A program made the translations under genes and the position numbers. A DNA stretch of 64,000 nt from Nitrospira sp. ND1 (GTDB taxonomy: Bacteria; Nitrospirota; Nitrospiria; Nitrospirales; Nitrospiraceae). Location of the stretch: contig NZ_FWEX01000006.1 in the NCBI RefSeq assembly GCF_900170025.1, positions 383,501 to 447,500 of the forward strand, read 5' to 3'. Of this stretch, positions 56,747-64,000 are shown in pieces. Positions within the stretch are counted from its first letter, which is position 1. Every line of letters begins with the position of its first letter. The notes beneath the pieces are model-generated. The model saw only the letters and a program-made list of their open reading frames with translations, was not told the DNA's origin and made no database searches.

Positions 56747-56935
56747 TTAGGCCTGAGTGGCGGCCCCGACTGGCACTGGCTTCTCCTGCGGTGCCGTCTG
56801 CATTGAGGCCTTCAGGCCTTGGATAGCTCGCGCCACATCTTCCTCTGTCGACCCGAAACGATCCCCCATCACCTTGATGGCTTGATTGATCGCCTTTGTC
56901 ATAATTGCGATGCGTTCTTCCGGCGTCATACTCAT
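56747..56935 (-). CDS. Small hypothetical protein
   Basis: A 62-residue protein, helical by pattern (MSMTPEERIAIMTKAINQAI, then STEEDVARAIQGL), with a Pro/Ala-rich tail. GGGGGAGAAG precedes ATG 56935. No family recognised. It may end the minus-strand run of small genes. Confidence 0.6.
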   Translation of the reverse strand: MSMTPEERIAIMTKAINQAIKVMGDRFGSTEEDVARAIQGLKASMQTAPQEKPVPVGAATQA

Positions 56936-57026
56936 CCGTGCTTCTCCCCCACCTTCACTGAGGTTATTGCCGTCCCGTCAAGCCACCTGCGCTAGTGAAT
57001 CCTGAGCCTGCTGCGCGAAACCGCTG

Positions 57027-57617
57027 TTACAGAGCCACTTGCGGGCAACCGACTGCCGCCTGCTTCTCACTGCTCACCTGAGGCACTTTGGCGTCACCGA
57101 ACCGGTCTCGGTATTCCTTCCCGTCGATCACGTCACGGATCACCCGTTCAAAGCCGGAACTCACCAAATCCTTGCGAGCGCTGGCCAACGACACACTATC
57201 TACACGCCGGCCTAACAACGCACAGTACAGGCTATCGATGGCCTTTTCCGGGGCCGCCACGGGCGGTACTCCCGGGGCCGATCCGGTCTGCGCAGTTCCC
57301 ATGTGGGGCGTTATCCACTTGGCGTTAAACTCCGATGATAGGGCGATCGCCTCAACAATCTGCTTCACACTTTTCTCCCCTTTTGCCAACTGCAACGCAT
57401 AGCCGGACTGCACCATATACCGTTGTTGGTCCGCCTCGTTCTTCTGAAGCGAACTTGGCTCCATCCCCATCGGTCGCATGAGCAGCTGCCCGTACGACTG
57501 CGCGAGAATTGCCGTAACCTCCTGCGGCGCCCACTCCTTCGCAGCTTCGACCTCACTGAAGCAGGGCGCACTAATTCCCAGCACGGCGCTTATGATGCAT
57601 GCATAGCGGAGTCGCAT
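57027..57617 (-). CDS. Secreted protein with phycobilisome-linker/DUF4214-like module
   Basis: A 196-residue exported protein: signal peptide about residues 1-26 (CFSEVEAAKEW). The C-terminal half (LYCALLGRRVDSVSLASARK ... GFERVIRDVIDGKEYRDRFG) matches the pattern of PBS-linker/DUF4214 modules (LY..LLGR..D..GL...GF..VI......EY..RFG). In non-photosynthetic bacteria such modules occur in surface or secreted proteins. AAGGGGA precedes ATG 57617. Confidence 0.65.
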   Translation of the reverse strand: MRLRYACIISAVLGISAPCFSEVEAAKEWAPQEVTAILAQSYGQLLMRPMGMEPSSLQKNEADQQRYMVQSGYALQLAKGEKSVKQIVEAIALSSEFNAKWITPHMGTAQTGSAPGVPPVAAPEKAIDSLYCALLGRRVDSVSLASARKDLVSSGFERVIRDVIDGKEYRDRFGDAKVPQVSSEKQAAVGCPQVAL

Positions 57618-57631
57618 AGTGATGGGTCCCC

Positions 57632-57799
57632 TTACCACACGCGGGCCGGTCGCCTTGTCGCAACGTGGATCAGCATCAACAGCATTCCCCCCACTGTAAA
57701 GACCCAATAGACCTGGGTCGGCATCTCGGCGAGCCCGGTCCAATTAAGCCCCCAAACCACGAGTCCAAGCACGAGAGCAATCAACGCGGCATGCAACAT
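57632..57799 (-). CDS. 55-residue two-helix membrane micro-protein
   Basis: Found by direct reading. It starts MLHAALIALVLGLVVWGLNW and has a second hydrophobic run VYWVFTVGGMLLMLIHVATR, ending in a basic RRPARVW. AGGAG lies 6 bp upstream of ATG 57799. Directly upstream (15 bp) of the secreted linker-like gene, so probably co-transcribed. Two membrane helices, no family recognised. Confidence 0.65.
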   Translation of the reverse strand: MLHAALIALVLGLVVWGLNWTGLAEMPTQVYWVFTVGGMLLMLIHVATRRPARVW

Positions 57800-57901
57800 G
57801 ACACACTCCTTACTCTTCCTGATATCTACCGGGAATTCGGCTCATCGGGCGCCATAACCGGTCATGCGAACCAACGACAACAAGGAAAGTGATTGCGTGA
57901 C

Positions 57902-58090
57902 CTAGCAGGCAGCGACAGCCAAATGCGCCCACGTCGCGCGGGGCTCCAGATGCCATTGGCGGTGAATATCGATCAGCGAATCGATGACTGCGCCACATTG
58001 ACGGCAGCCCCACCCATAGGCCAGCGTCCCGCTCACAATATCCTTCATTTTGATCATCATCATGGGACCATAACAACGCGGACATCTCAT
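57902..58090 (-). CDS. Small CxxC/CxxC protein
   Basis: A 62-residue protein with a zinc-ribbon pattern CPRC (C3, C6) and CRQC (C29, C32). It has GAGAGAG upstream of ATG 58090. The frame could extend further upstream, but that part overlaps the MlaC gene. No family recognised. Confidence 0.55.
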   Translation of the reverse strand: MRCPRCYGPMMMIKMKDIVSGTLAYGWGCRQCGAVIDSLIDIHRQWHLEPRATWAHLAVAAC

Positions 58091-58145
58091 TGCGCTCTCT
58101 CCCGGGGACATGACCGCTCGTGACCGTGCCATTGCGCCCCTCGCC

Positions 58146-58823
58146 TCACGACCCGCTCTTCTCAAACAATTTCACGACCAGTGTCTTCTCTTTGATTCGC
58201 TCCATCAACTGCGCACAGGAGGCATCGCGAATGATACTCGCGAACTGCGCATGGTAGCTCGCGACCAAGCTCCCTCCGTCCATCACTGCGTCGTAGACCA
58301 GCCAGCGTCCGTCCTGACTGACCAAACGAAAGTCGATGAAGGTGTCGACCTTGTTCCCGACCAGCCGCGTTTTGACCTGCGCGAACGTGCGCTCCCGTTG
58401 TTCTGAGAGATAGCTGATTCGTTCACCGGAATACTCCACCATCCGGTTCGCAAGCGCATCGCGAAGCAGCTGGACAAAGAGCCCGACATACTCCCGGCGG
58501 GCCACATCACTCAGTTGCCCCCAGGATGCTCCCAGAGACCGCTTGGCCATGTCTTCGTAATGCACATGATGCCGAATGACCTGTTCGATTTCCCAACGCC
58601 GCGCCTCGGATCGAGTCGGGTCTTTGAGCTCCTTGAGGATAGAGAGCAGCTCGGAGACGGTCCCCTTCACGGCCTCGGTCGGACCCTGCTCGGACCAAGC
58701 GGCCGTGGCCTGCACGATGCCCATCAGCAGGCTGATGGCTGCTACGAGGGCCATGCCCCGCCACGATACCTGACGTAGCCAGAACCTTCTCGCCGCCCCT
58801 GCTGTCCTGCTATTGTCCGTCAT
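58146..58823 (-). CDS. MlaC-family periplasmic phospholipid-binding protein (second copy)
   Basis: A 225-residue Ttg2/MlaC protein with an N-terminal membrane/signal segment (about 35-56, ending AAWSEQ). Core RRWEIEQVIRHHVHYEDMAK, KRSLG and a C-terminal WLVYDAVMDGGSLVASYHAQF match the copy at 34542. The divergent N-terminus and separate location suggest different partners. Start taken at ATG 58823. Confidence 0.85.
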   Translation of the reverse strand: MTDNSRTAGAARRFWLRQVSWRGMALVAAISLLMGIVQATAAWSEQGPTEAVKGTVSELLSILKELKDPTRSEARRWEIEQVIRHHVHYEDMAKRSLGASWGQLSDVARREYVGLFVQLLRDALANRMVEYSGERISYLSEQRERTFAQVKTRLVGNKVDTFIDFRLVSQDGRWLVYDAVMDGGSLVASYHAQFASIIRDASCAQLMERIKEKTLVVKLFEKSGS

Positions 58824-58953
58824 GCAGTCGTTCCTTCCGGTCATTCGAGCCACCCGTCCCATTCATGAGAGAGAACAACCTGGTTATTCAATATCGAATG
58901 GCCATCTCACGCGAGGCATCCGATGCCAGGCACGTCACCCCATCCCTCAAATC

Positions 58954-59250
58954 CTAAGACTGGCTTGCCATCAGTCGATCCATGATTCTGCCGTAGATGT
59001 ATTCCGGCAAAATCTCCTTGGTCAGCAACTCTTCTCGATGATGGTAAGGCCGCCCTTCCACGATCTTCTTCGCATAATGTTCGCCGATTCCGGTCAGCGA
59101 CTTGAGTCGGGAAATCTCAGCCCTATTGATATCGAGAAGCATATTTCGACCGACTCCCGCAGGCGTCTCACCCGCCCCTGCCACCATTCGCTCCTCGACG
59201 ACACCAGGCCGGCCGGCCGATCTTGAACGAACTCGATGTTCCATACGCAT
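58954..59250 (-). CDS. Helix-hairpin-helix (ComEA-like) small protein
   Basis: A 98-residue protein; the second half is a helix-hairpin-helix pair (DINRAEISRLKSLTGIGEHY, then AKKIVEGRPYHHREELLTK) typical of ComEA-like DNA-binding proteins. There is no signal peptide in the proposed frame from ATG 59250 (GGAAGGA upstream). Probably binds DNA non-specifically. Confidence 0.75.
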   Translation of the reverse strand: MRMEHRVRSRSAGRPGVVEERMVAGAGETPAGVGRNMLLDINRAEISRLKSLTGIGEHYAKKIVEGRPYHHREELLTKEILPEYIYGRIMDRLMASQS

Positions 59251-59389
59251 ACAGTCATCCTTCCTGCATTGCTCACCCTTCAACTTAGCCCCGAGCCACG
59301 AAAAAATGGCCGCTACATCTGCCTCGTGCACAGCCGGCGCACCACACCCGGTCAAATCCATGCGCAGGCAGCCATGTGGGACGATCGGG

Positions 59390-59677
59390 CTACCGTCCAG
59401 GAACAACCCGCATGGATGCACGATCGGATTCATCTCGCTGGCAACTCTGTTCGGCAATCAACCGTTGCCCGGGTGTCGCCCCCTGAGGAATTCTCGTCAG
59501 GCAAGTCGGCAGCGTATCCTCGACGGCACCGGAAGCCACCGCAACGGACTTGACCGGCGCGACGGTCACAACGGGTTTCTGTTCCGCGGCATGGACGGTC
59601 AGTGAGACGGCAAGCAACCAAGCGGTTGCCAGAAAAAGACTCAATACTCTAGTGGTGATTGTTCGATGAATACGCAT
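59390..59677 (-). CDS. Small secreted protein
   Basis: A 95-residue exported protein with a clear signal peptide (about residues 1-31, ending TVHAAEQK) and a short mature part with two Cys (PTCLTRIP, EQSCQRDE). ATG 59677 preferred over the ATG at 59695. It lies between micro-protein genes. Function unknown. Confidence 0.6.
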   Translation of the reverse strand: MRIHRTITTRVLSLFLATAWLLAVSLTVHAAEQKPVVTVAPVKSVAVASGAVEDTLPTCLTRIPQGATPGQRLIAEQSCQRDESDRASMRVVPGR

Positions 59678-59724
59678 AGGATAAAACCTCCCCAATAGGC
59701 AACCGTGTACCTTACAGAAACAGG

Positions 59725-59862
59725 CTAGCGCCCCTTCGTCACCAGCACATAATCATGCAGGTAGGTGTACAGCATAACGGTCAACATGGCCCCACCGAAG
59801 CAGACCGTCGCCACCGTAAACAGATTGTGTGCGGCCCAGAACAGTACCGTCTGCGCCATCAT
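59725..59862 (-). CDS. 45-residue membrane micro-protein
   Basis: Found by direct reading: MMAQTVLFWAAHNLFTVATV with a hydrophobic run on to about residue 33 (CFGGAMLTVMLYTYL), ending in HDYVLVTKGR. GGAGGG is 4-7 bp upstream of the double ATG. A single long or bent membrane helix. It lies 62 bp downstream of the 28-residue peptide gene. Confidence 0.6.
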   Translation of the reverse strand: MMAQTVLFWAAHNLFTVATVCFGGAMLTVMLYTYLHDYVLVTKGR

Positions 59863-59938
59863 GGTACCCTCCATTTGTCATCAGATCCCTGCCGGTTGGC
59901 AGGAGACCTCAAGAGCACTCGTAACTCGAATCGTCTGT

Positions 59939-60025
59939 CTACGCAGTGCCGTCCGAGTAACTAGCCCACTTCGCAACCGCCCACTTGAAGACCATGATTC
60001 CGATGAGTGTCCAAATTTGATACAT
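59939..60025 (-). CDS. 28-residue membrane micro-protein
   Basis: MYQIWTLIGIMVFKWAVAKW followed by ASYSDGTA. AGGGAGG lies 6 bp upstream of ATG 60025, a strong ribosome site for such a short frame. It is the first frame after promoter/leader module C, with a leader of about 225 nt. Confidence 0.55.
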   Translation of the reverse strand: MYQIWTLIGIMVFKWAVAKWASYSDGTA

Positions 60026-60088
60026 GACAACCTCCCTCGCTGCGCGAATCTTGCCGTAAGTAGAAGACTCCATCCTGAGTAGATCGTC

Positions 60089-60109
60089 TGATCGGTCAAT
60101 GACCGATCA
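60089..60109. promoter_or_regulatory. Perfect 21-bp palindrome inside leader C
   Basis: TGATCGGTCA-N1-TGACCGATCA, an exact 10-bp inverted repeat with a single-base centre. It lies about 65 bp before the 28-residue ORF and inside the transcribed leader of module C. Operator-like. Confidence 0.5.
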
Positions 60110-60137
60110 CTGCGGGCCTACCATCGCTGGATTCTTG

Positions 60138-60330
60138 TTCTGTGGCGTCGAAGCGGCGAAGACTTGAGACTCGCACGCGCAGGGAGTGAGGGGGGAGAGA
60201 AAGTGCGCGCGAAAGGAGAAAGCCGGCGTGGCTTAGTACGTCATGGGTTCACCCTATAGGGCTGCGAGAGTGGTGTCAACGTGCCGGAGCGCCGATCTCA
60301 ATGCAAGAGCATGATTCTATGCGGCAATAA
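60138..60330 (-). promoter_or_regulatory. Promoter/leader module C (upstream of micro-protein cluster)
   Basis: Minus strand: -35 TTGACA (60274-60279), 17-bp spacer, -10 TAGGGT (60251-60256), then ATGACGTACTAAGCCACGCC and a leader ending in TCTTCGCCGCTTCGACGCCA near 60138-60160. It shares the upstream block ATAATTATTGCCGCATAGAA and TCATGCTCTTGC with module A at the same spacing (23 bp from CTTGC to -35). The whole gap 60026-60725 contains only this module, the palindrome at 60089 and no supported gene. Confidence 0.75.
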
Positions 60331-60725
60331 TTATTATCAGCGATCGGTCGTTTTGCACCATATTCGTGTGCCGATTGCTCCAAATCAACAGCATCGCGCA
60401 TGACCACACCTGCATATGGGGATTGCGGAACCTCGACAATAAGCACCTCCATCCTAAGGCGTGGCTGATGCGGCATGAACAAATGTGATACACTCTGCAT
60501 GCATCGCTGACTCCTCAGCCGCTTAACTTTGCTTCCTATCGACCCTGTGTCCGTAGATTAGCAAGATCGATTCAACCGCCCTTCCGTCCGCGATACTCCG
60601 CTCGTTTCATTCTGAAATTCGCAGTCGTCATCCCAGCCGTGTACCGCGATGCAATTGTGCGCTCACGGAATCACGAGCACCCTGGCGGCTACGTACGGGT
60701 ACGATAACAAGGAGACACACGCGCT

Positions 60726-61112
60726 ATGAGCAACGGGCAAGACAGTCAGGCATCGCCGGTGGCACGATGGGTACGCATTCCAAACGGCACCAAGGTCAGG
60801 CACCGGCATAAGGGGTATGACGGCCACATCGACGGATTGACTGAGATCGTGGTCGGACCGAATCGGAATCCCGATGGAAAAACACAGTACCGATTGAACA
60901 TCGGTGGCTCGTCCCGGGAACTAGTTACTGAAGACGACCTCAGCATCCTTGTGGATGGGGACAATCTCGTGATCATGATCCGGCAGAAGGAACCGTACCG
61001 TCGCTCGATCACGGCACAACTACACGGCGTGCTCGCCGAAGATCGATTCATCAAAGCCGGCAGATCGAGCGCCGTGCCAGCAACGACGCCCCCTCAAGTG
61101 CCATCCGCCTGA
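60726..61112 (+). CDS. Hypothetical protein, paralogue of 45640-45987
   Basis: A 128-residue protein sharing WVRIPNGT, HIDGLTEIVVGPNRNPDGKT and the AEDRFIKA ending with the 45640 protein, with an added Pro/Ala-rich tail. Strong AAGGAG upstream of ATG 60726. It is followed 35 bp later by the small basic paralogue, so the pair is duplicated as a unit. Confidence 0.75.
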   Translation: MSNGQDSQASPVARWVRIPNGTKVRHRHKGYDGHIDGLTEIVVGPNRNPDGKTQYRLNIGGSSRELVTEDDLSILVDGDNLVIMIRQKEPYRRSITAQLHGVLAEDRFIKAGRSSAVPATTPPQVPSA

Positions 61113-61147
61113 TATACGTCGCTCCCATGCGAGCCACGGAGGTGACC

Positions 61148-61330
61148 ATGAGCCATACGACTTCTAAAAAACGGCAACGGGAACAGACCCAACGTGATCG
61201 CCGCACGCAGAAAGAGGCTCACCGCCTAAAACGAAAAACAGAAGGGCCAAGATCGCAAGGTCAAGATGACCCCGACCTGGCAGGTATGGTCGCAGGACCT
61301 CAGCCTCCACAGGAGGATGGCATCCACTAA
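61148..61330 (+). CDS. Small basic protein, paralogue of 45413-45601
   Basis: A 60-residue protein: a highly basic N-terminal half (TSKKRQREQTQRDRRTQKEA) and an acidic/Pro tail (DDPDLAGMVAGPQPP). GGAGGTGA precedes ATG 61148. It matches the ATC-start gene at 45413 over its length. Same strand and 35 bp after the 128-residue paralogue. No function known. Confidence 0.7.
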   Translation: MSHTTSKKRQREQTQRDRRTQKEAHRLKRKTEGPRSQGQDDPDLAGMVAGPQPPQEDGIH

Positions 61331-61479
61331 GTGGGTGAGGCTGGTCGACACACGTTCACGTGACCGCCCACAATTGCTCGAAAGACACTCGAAGTAAAGC
61401 TGGGACTGGTGTCGCGGGAAACGCCCGAATCAACGGTGGGTGGCTCTGAAAATCTGATCGTTGTCTGAACTAAAAAAGC

Positions 61480-62268
61480 TTATTCTTCGTCAATCTCACG
61501 CTCATTCAACGATTGAACCGGTCGAGCGTTGTGGCCAATCAGCAACACGAACCGTTCAATATGGGCAGAGGTAATGGAGGTGGGTTCCTTCAGCACAATC
61601 CAGTGCACCCCTTCCGTACAAGGGGGCGTGGTCAGTGAGCCATCATAGGCGTAATGGTGCAAGTCTTTCGGCAGCAGATCCTGCGGGTTAATCAGCAAGT
61701 CCCGCACCTCATCCTGCTTCTCGCTCGGAATCCGATCCCACACGGCTGACAGAGAGGCCGATTCATTACCCAAATCCATCAGCACCGCCAGGACCACCAG
61801 ATGACCCGTCTCATCTCGATGCACGAGGTGCGCCTCCATCGGATAAGTGCGGCCGTTCAGCTGATGTTCGCTGGGCTCGTGGAAATGAAACTCTTTGAGC
61901 GTATACGTTCGTCCAAGGACTTCAAGCGACTCGCCTGATTGAAAATCCACTTCAATGGTGTGGTGAGAAGTGACAACGTGACCGGAAGCGGCAGTGTAAT
62001 GAACTAAGAGCCCGTCATGGCTCTGGTGATGGGGAGTGGTCCGAATATTAATGGGCGACTGGTGAGTGCCTTTTTCACAGGAGGCGGTGGTGGGAGCGAT
62101 TTCCCCCCAATGGGAGGGCCCTTGGTCGCCATCATACTGCCACGCGACGGGCGCCGATCCAATAGACGTTGGCGTCCGCAGTCCGGCAAGGTCGCCCTCG
62201 GCCGCCAACAACGTACCTGCTACAACTAGAGTACTAAAACCGAGACCCAGACCCAGACGAATCCTCAT
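61480..62268 (-). CDS. Alpha-type carbonic anhydrase, exported
   Basis: A 262-residue alpha-carbonic anhydrase: signal peptide about residues 1-23 (TLLAAEGD), then HWGEIAP, the zinc histidines in FHFHEPSEH and MEAHLVH, and GSLTTPPCTEGVHW. It interconverts CO2 and bicarbonate in the periplasm, plausibly supplying inorganic carbon to an autotroph that fixes CO2 by the reductive TCA cycle. ATG 62268; longer frame rejected. Confidence 0.92.
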   Translation of the reverse strand: MRIRLGLGLGFSTLVVAGTLLAAEGDLAGLRTPTSIGSAPVAWQYDGDQGPSHWGEIAPTTASCEKGTHQSPINIRTTPHHQSHDGLLVHYTAASGHVVTSHHTIEVDFQSGESLEVLGRTYTLKEFHFHEPSEHQLNGRTYPMEAHLVHRDETGHLVVLAVLMDLGNESASLSAVWDRIPSEKQDEVRDLLINPQDLLPKDLHHYAYDGSLTTPPCTEGVHWIVLKEPTSITSAHIERFVLLIGHNARPVQSLNEREIDEE

Positions 62269-62324
62269 TCCCGGCGGCCACTCTCCTGCGCAGATGATTG
62301 AGTAAGAACTAAAAGAATTCCTGT

Positions 62325-62353
62325 AGTATAAAAAAGGACTTACCACAAGTCAA
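62325..62353 (-). promoter_or_regulatory. Strong sigma-70 promoter for the carbonic anhydrase
   Basis: Minus strand: -35 TTGACT (62348-62353), 17-bp spacer, -10 TATACT (62325-62330), about 57 bp upstream of ATG 62268. One of the closest matches to consensus in the window. Confidence 0.7.
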
Positions 62354-62404
62354 ATCATTTAGGTGTGAGCACCGATCACTGCTACCGCGCCGCCCGACTT
62401 CGAT

Positions 62405-63085
62405 TCAGAGATCGGGAATCTGCCAATCGATCGGTTTAAGGTGCACCTCAGTGAGGGCTCGATTGACCTGCGAGAAACACCGTGAACCGAAGAACTTTCT
62501 CGCGGACAAGGGCGAGGGGTGAGCGCAGGAAATCACCACATGCTGCGCATTTGTGATCAGTGATTGTTTTTTCTTCGCCTCCGCGCCCCAGAGCAGGAAT
62601 ACCACACGACTTGGTTTTGCATTCAGGACCGCAAAGATACGATCAGTCACAGCTTCCCAGCCACGCCCCCGATGTGAATTGGCCGCATGCGCGCGAACCG
62701 TCAGAACGGCATTCAACATCAGCACTCCCTGCCTGGCCCAGGGCTCCAGGCAGCCGTTGTTTGGAACAGAGCAGCCGACATCCTCCCGAAGTTCACGATA
62801 GATATTTCTGAGCGAGCGGGGTAAAACCGGGACGTCAGGCCGTACCGAAAAACAGAGTCCGTGCGCCATTCCTGGTGTATGGTAGGGATCCTGACCAAGA
62901 AGCAGAACATTGACCTGTTCGTATGGCGTCGCCTCCAAGGCCCCAAAAATATCCTGCGAGGGAGGCAAGATTGTTTCACCTGCCTCCGCTTCCCGATCGA
63001 GAAACGTTTCGAGAGCTCGAAAGTTGTTGCCATTTATCTGTTCCGTGAAAAACTGGTACCAGCTGGATGGAATAGGTGGCAGCAT
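62405..63085 (-). CDS. ung: Uracil-DNA glycosylase, family 1 (Ung)
   Basis: A 226-residue UNG. Catalytic motif GQDPYH (64-69, with Asp66) and HPSPLS (189-194) are intact; the LNAVLTVRAHAANSH block is typical. Removes uracil from DNA. ATG 63085 is preferred; a TTG at 63109 would add eight residues. The unrelated family-4 enzyme at 3020 is complementary. Confidence 0.94.
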   Translation of the reverse strand: MLPPIPSSWYQFFTEQINGNNFRALETFLDREAEAGETILPPSQDIFGALEATPYEQVNVLLLGQDPYHTPGMAHGLCFSVRPDVPVLPRSLRNIYRELREDVGCSVPNNGCLEPWARQGVLMLNAVLTVRAHAANSHRGRGWEAVTDRIFAVLNAKPSRVVFLLWGAEAKKKQSLITNAQHVVISCAHPSPLSARKFFGSRCFSQVNRALTEVHLKPIDWQIPDL

Positions 63086-63250
63086 AGAAAGGCACTCTTT
63101 AGTCAGCAATGAATTTCAAATGAAAAGCGCTGTACACTGTACGCTTCAATTGCCATTGAGCTCTGATAAGCGCTAAATCAATTCGGCAAACACCCATCGG
63201 CGACTGCACTAATCAGTTAGACATTCTGAGATTCAATGACAAATAAAAAA

Positions 63251-63276
63251 GCCTGCCCGATTTCTCGAGCAGGCTC
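63251..63276 (-). terminator. Terminator after the rRNA operon
   Basis: An 11-bp stem with one mismatch (AGCCTGCCCGA / TCGAGCAGGCT on the plus strand, 63251-63261 and 63266-63276). On the minus strand it is followed by a T-run, just after the 5S gene. Confidence 0.8.
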
Positions 63277-63284
63277 TTTTTGTA

Positions 63285-63403
63285 ACCCGGCAGCGTCCTA
63301 CTGTCCCACTGCCTCACGGCAGCAGTATCATCGGCCTTGGAGGGCTTAACTTCCGTGTTCGGTATGGGAACGGGTGTGACCCCTCCGGCAAGGCCACCGG
63401 GAA
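63285..63403 (-). rRNA. rrf: 5S ribosomal RNA
   Basis: The minus strand reads a full 5S: paired ends CCCGGTGGC and GCTGCCGGG, the CCATACCGAACACGGAAGTT loop B/C region, and GAAGTTAAGC. It lies downstream of the 23S gene on the same strand. Ends approximate to a few bases. Confidence 0.92.
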
Positions 63404-63530
63404 CTTCTGAAGAATCAAACCAGTGAGTTCCTATTCTAGACGATCATATGGGACTCGTCCCTGATCGACGAAGACATAGTTCGTCATTCATTTGTTCTTA
63501 TTAAGACCACGTCTATCAGGAGCAAAGGAT

Positions 63531-64000
<470 letters not shown>

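Noticed and set aside
60276..60500. 74-codon minus-strand frame before module C
   Set aside because: It runs into the conserved promoter C and its upstream block, whose conservation with module A is not codon-like. No ribosome site.

Overview
The window (64 kb, GC-rich by eye) looks like a chromosomal piece of a Nitrospira-type bacterium (phylum Nitrospirota). This is inferred from gene content, not from a search. The pointers are aerobic-type 2-oxoacid:ferredoxin oxidoreductase subunits as used in a reductive TCA cycle, hopanoid/squalene genes (hpnD, hpnE), an Mla lipid-transport locus with scattered mlaC paralogues, many PAS/GAF two-component proteins, PilZ proteins, DUF2934, and an rRNA operon with Gram-negative-style envelope genes. 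Ammonia- or nitrite-oxidation genes are not in view, so nitrite-oxidiser versus comammox cannot be decided.

Layout. 0-3.7 kb: truncated BtuF-like binding protein, hpnD-hpnE (ATGA overlap), family-4 uracil-DNA glycosylase. 3.7-8 kb (minus): hypothetical, PEBP-like secreted protein, a 191-bp inverted-repeat element, tldD-tldE. 8-14 kb (plus): uppS-cdsA-dxr-rseP-proS, a classic isoprenoid/envelope operon with a clear sigma-70 promoter. 14-16.6 kb: PilB/GspE-type ATPase with an N-terminal GAF domain. 16.6-23.3 kb (minus): mlaE-mlaF-mlaD-TPR lipoprotein, three PilZ proteins around an LpxL-type acyltransferase, and a Cys-rich secreted protein. 23.5-25.6 kb: desaturase, RRM protein, arfB. 25.8-34.4 kb (plus): a dense signalling block of histidine kinases, response regulators, two pseudo-receivers and small accessory proteins. 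34.5-40.3 kb: MlaC, MltC, membrane protein, GT2-GtrA, sterol-desaturase family. 40.3-44.7 kb: a self-contained sigma-54 unit (enhancer-like palindrome, -24/-12 promoter, secreted protein, alginate-export-type porin, GAF sigma-54 activator). 45-51 kb: small paralogous proteins, DEAD helicase, DUF3574 lipoprotein, FecR protein, and a frameshifted TPR/beta-barrel gene. 51.5-60.3 kb (minus): CsbD-like protein, two oxidoreductase beta subunits plus one alpha, an A-type Fe-S carrier, then a run of very small proteins, MlaC and helix-hairpin-helix genes. 60.7-64 kb: second copy of the small paralogous gene pair, alpha-carbonic anhydrase, ung, and the 3' end of an rRNA operon (5S and partial 23S, minus strand).

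The most notable signal is a family of three near-identical promoter-plus-leader modules at about 52.5, 56.5 and 60.2 kb. All are on the minus strand with a TTGAC(A/T)-N17-TAG(G/C)GT core, then ATGACGT and a long conserved GC-rich leader. They precede respectively the CsbD-like gene, the Fe-S carrier/oxidoreductase operon and a cluster of micro-proteins, which suggests a shared regulon or a cis-regulatory RNA. Also notable are a small gene whose only possible full-length start is ATC, the self-contained sigma-54 porin unit, and several membrane micro-proteins of 28-55 residues.
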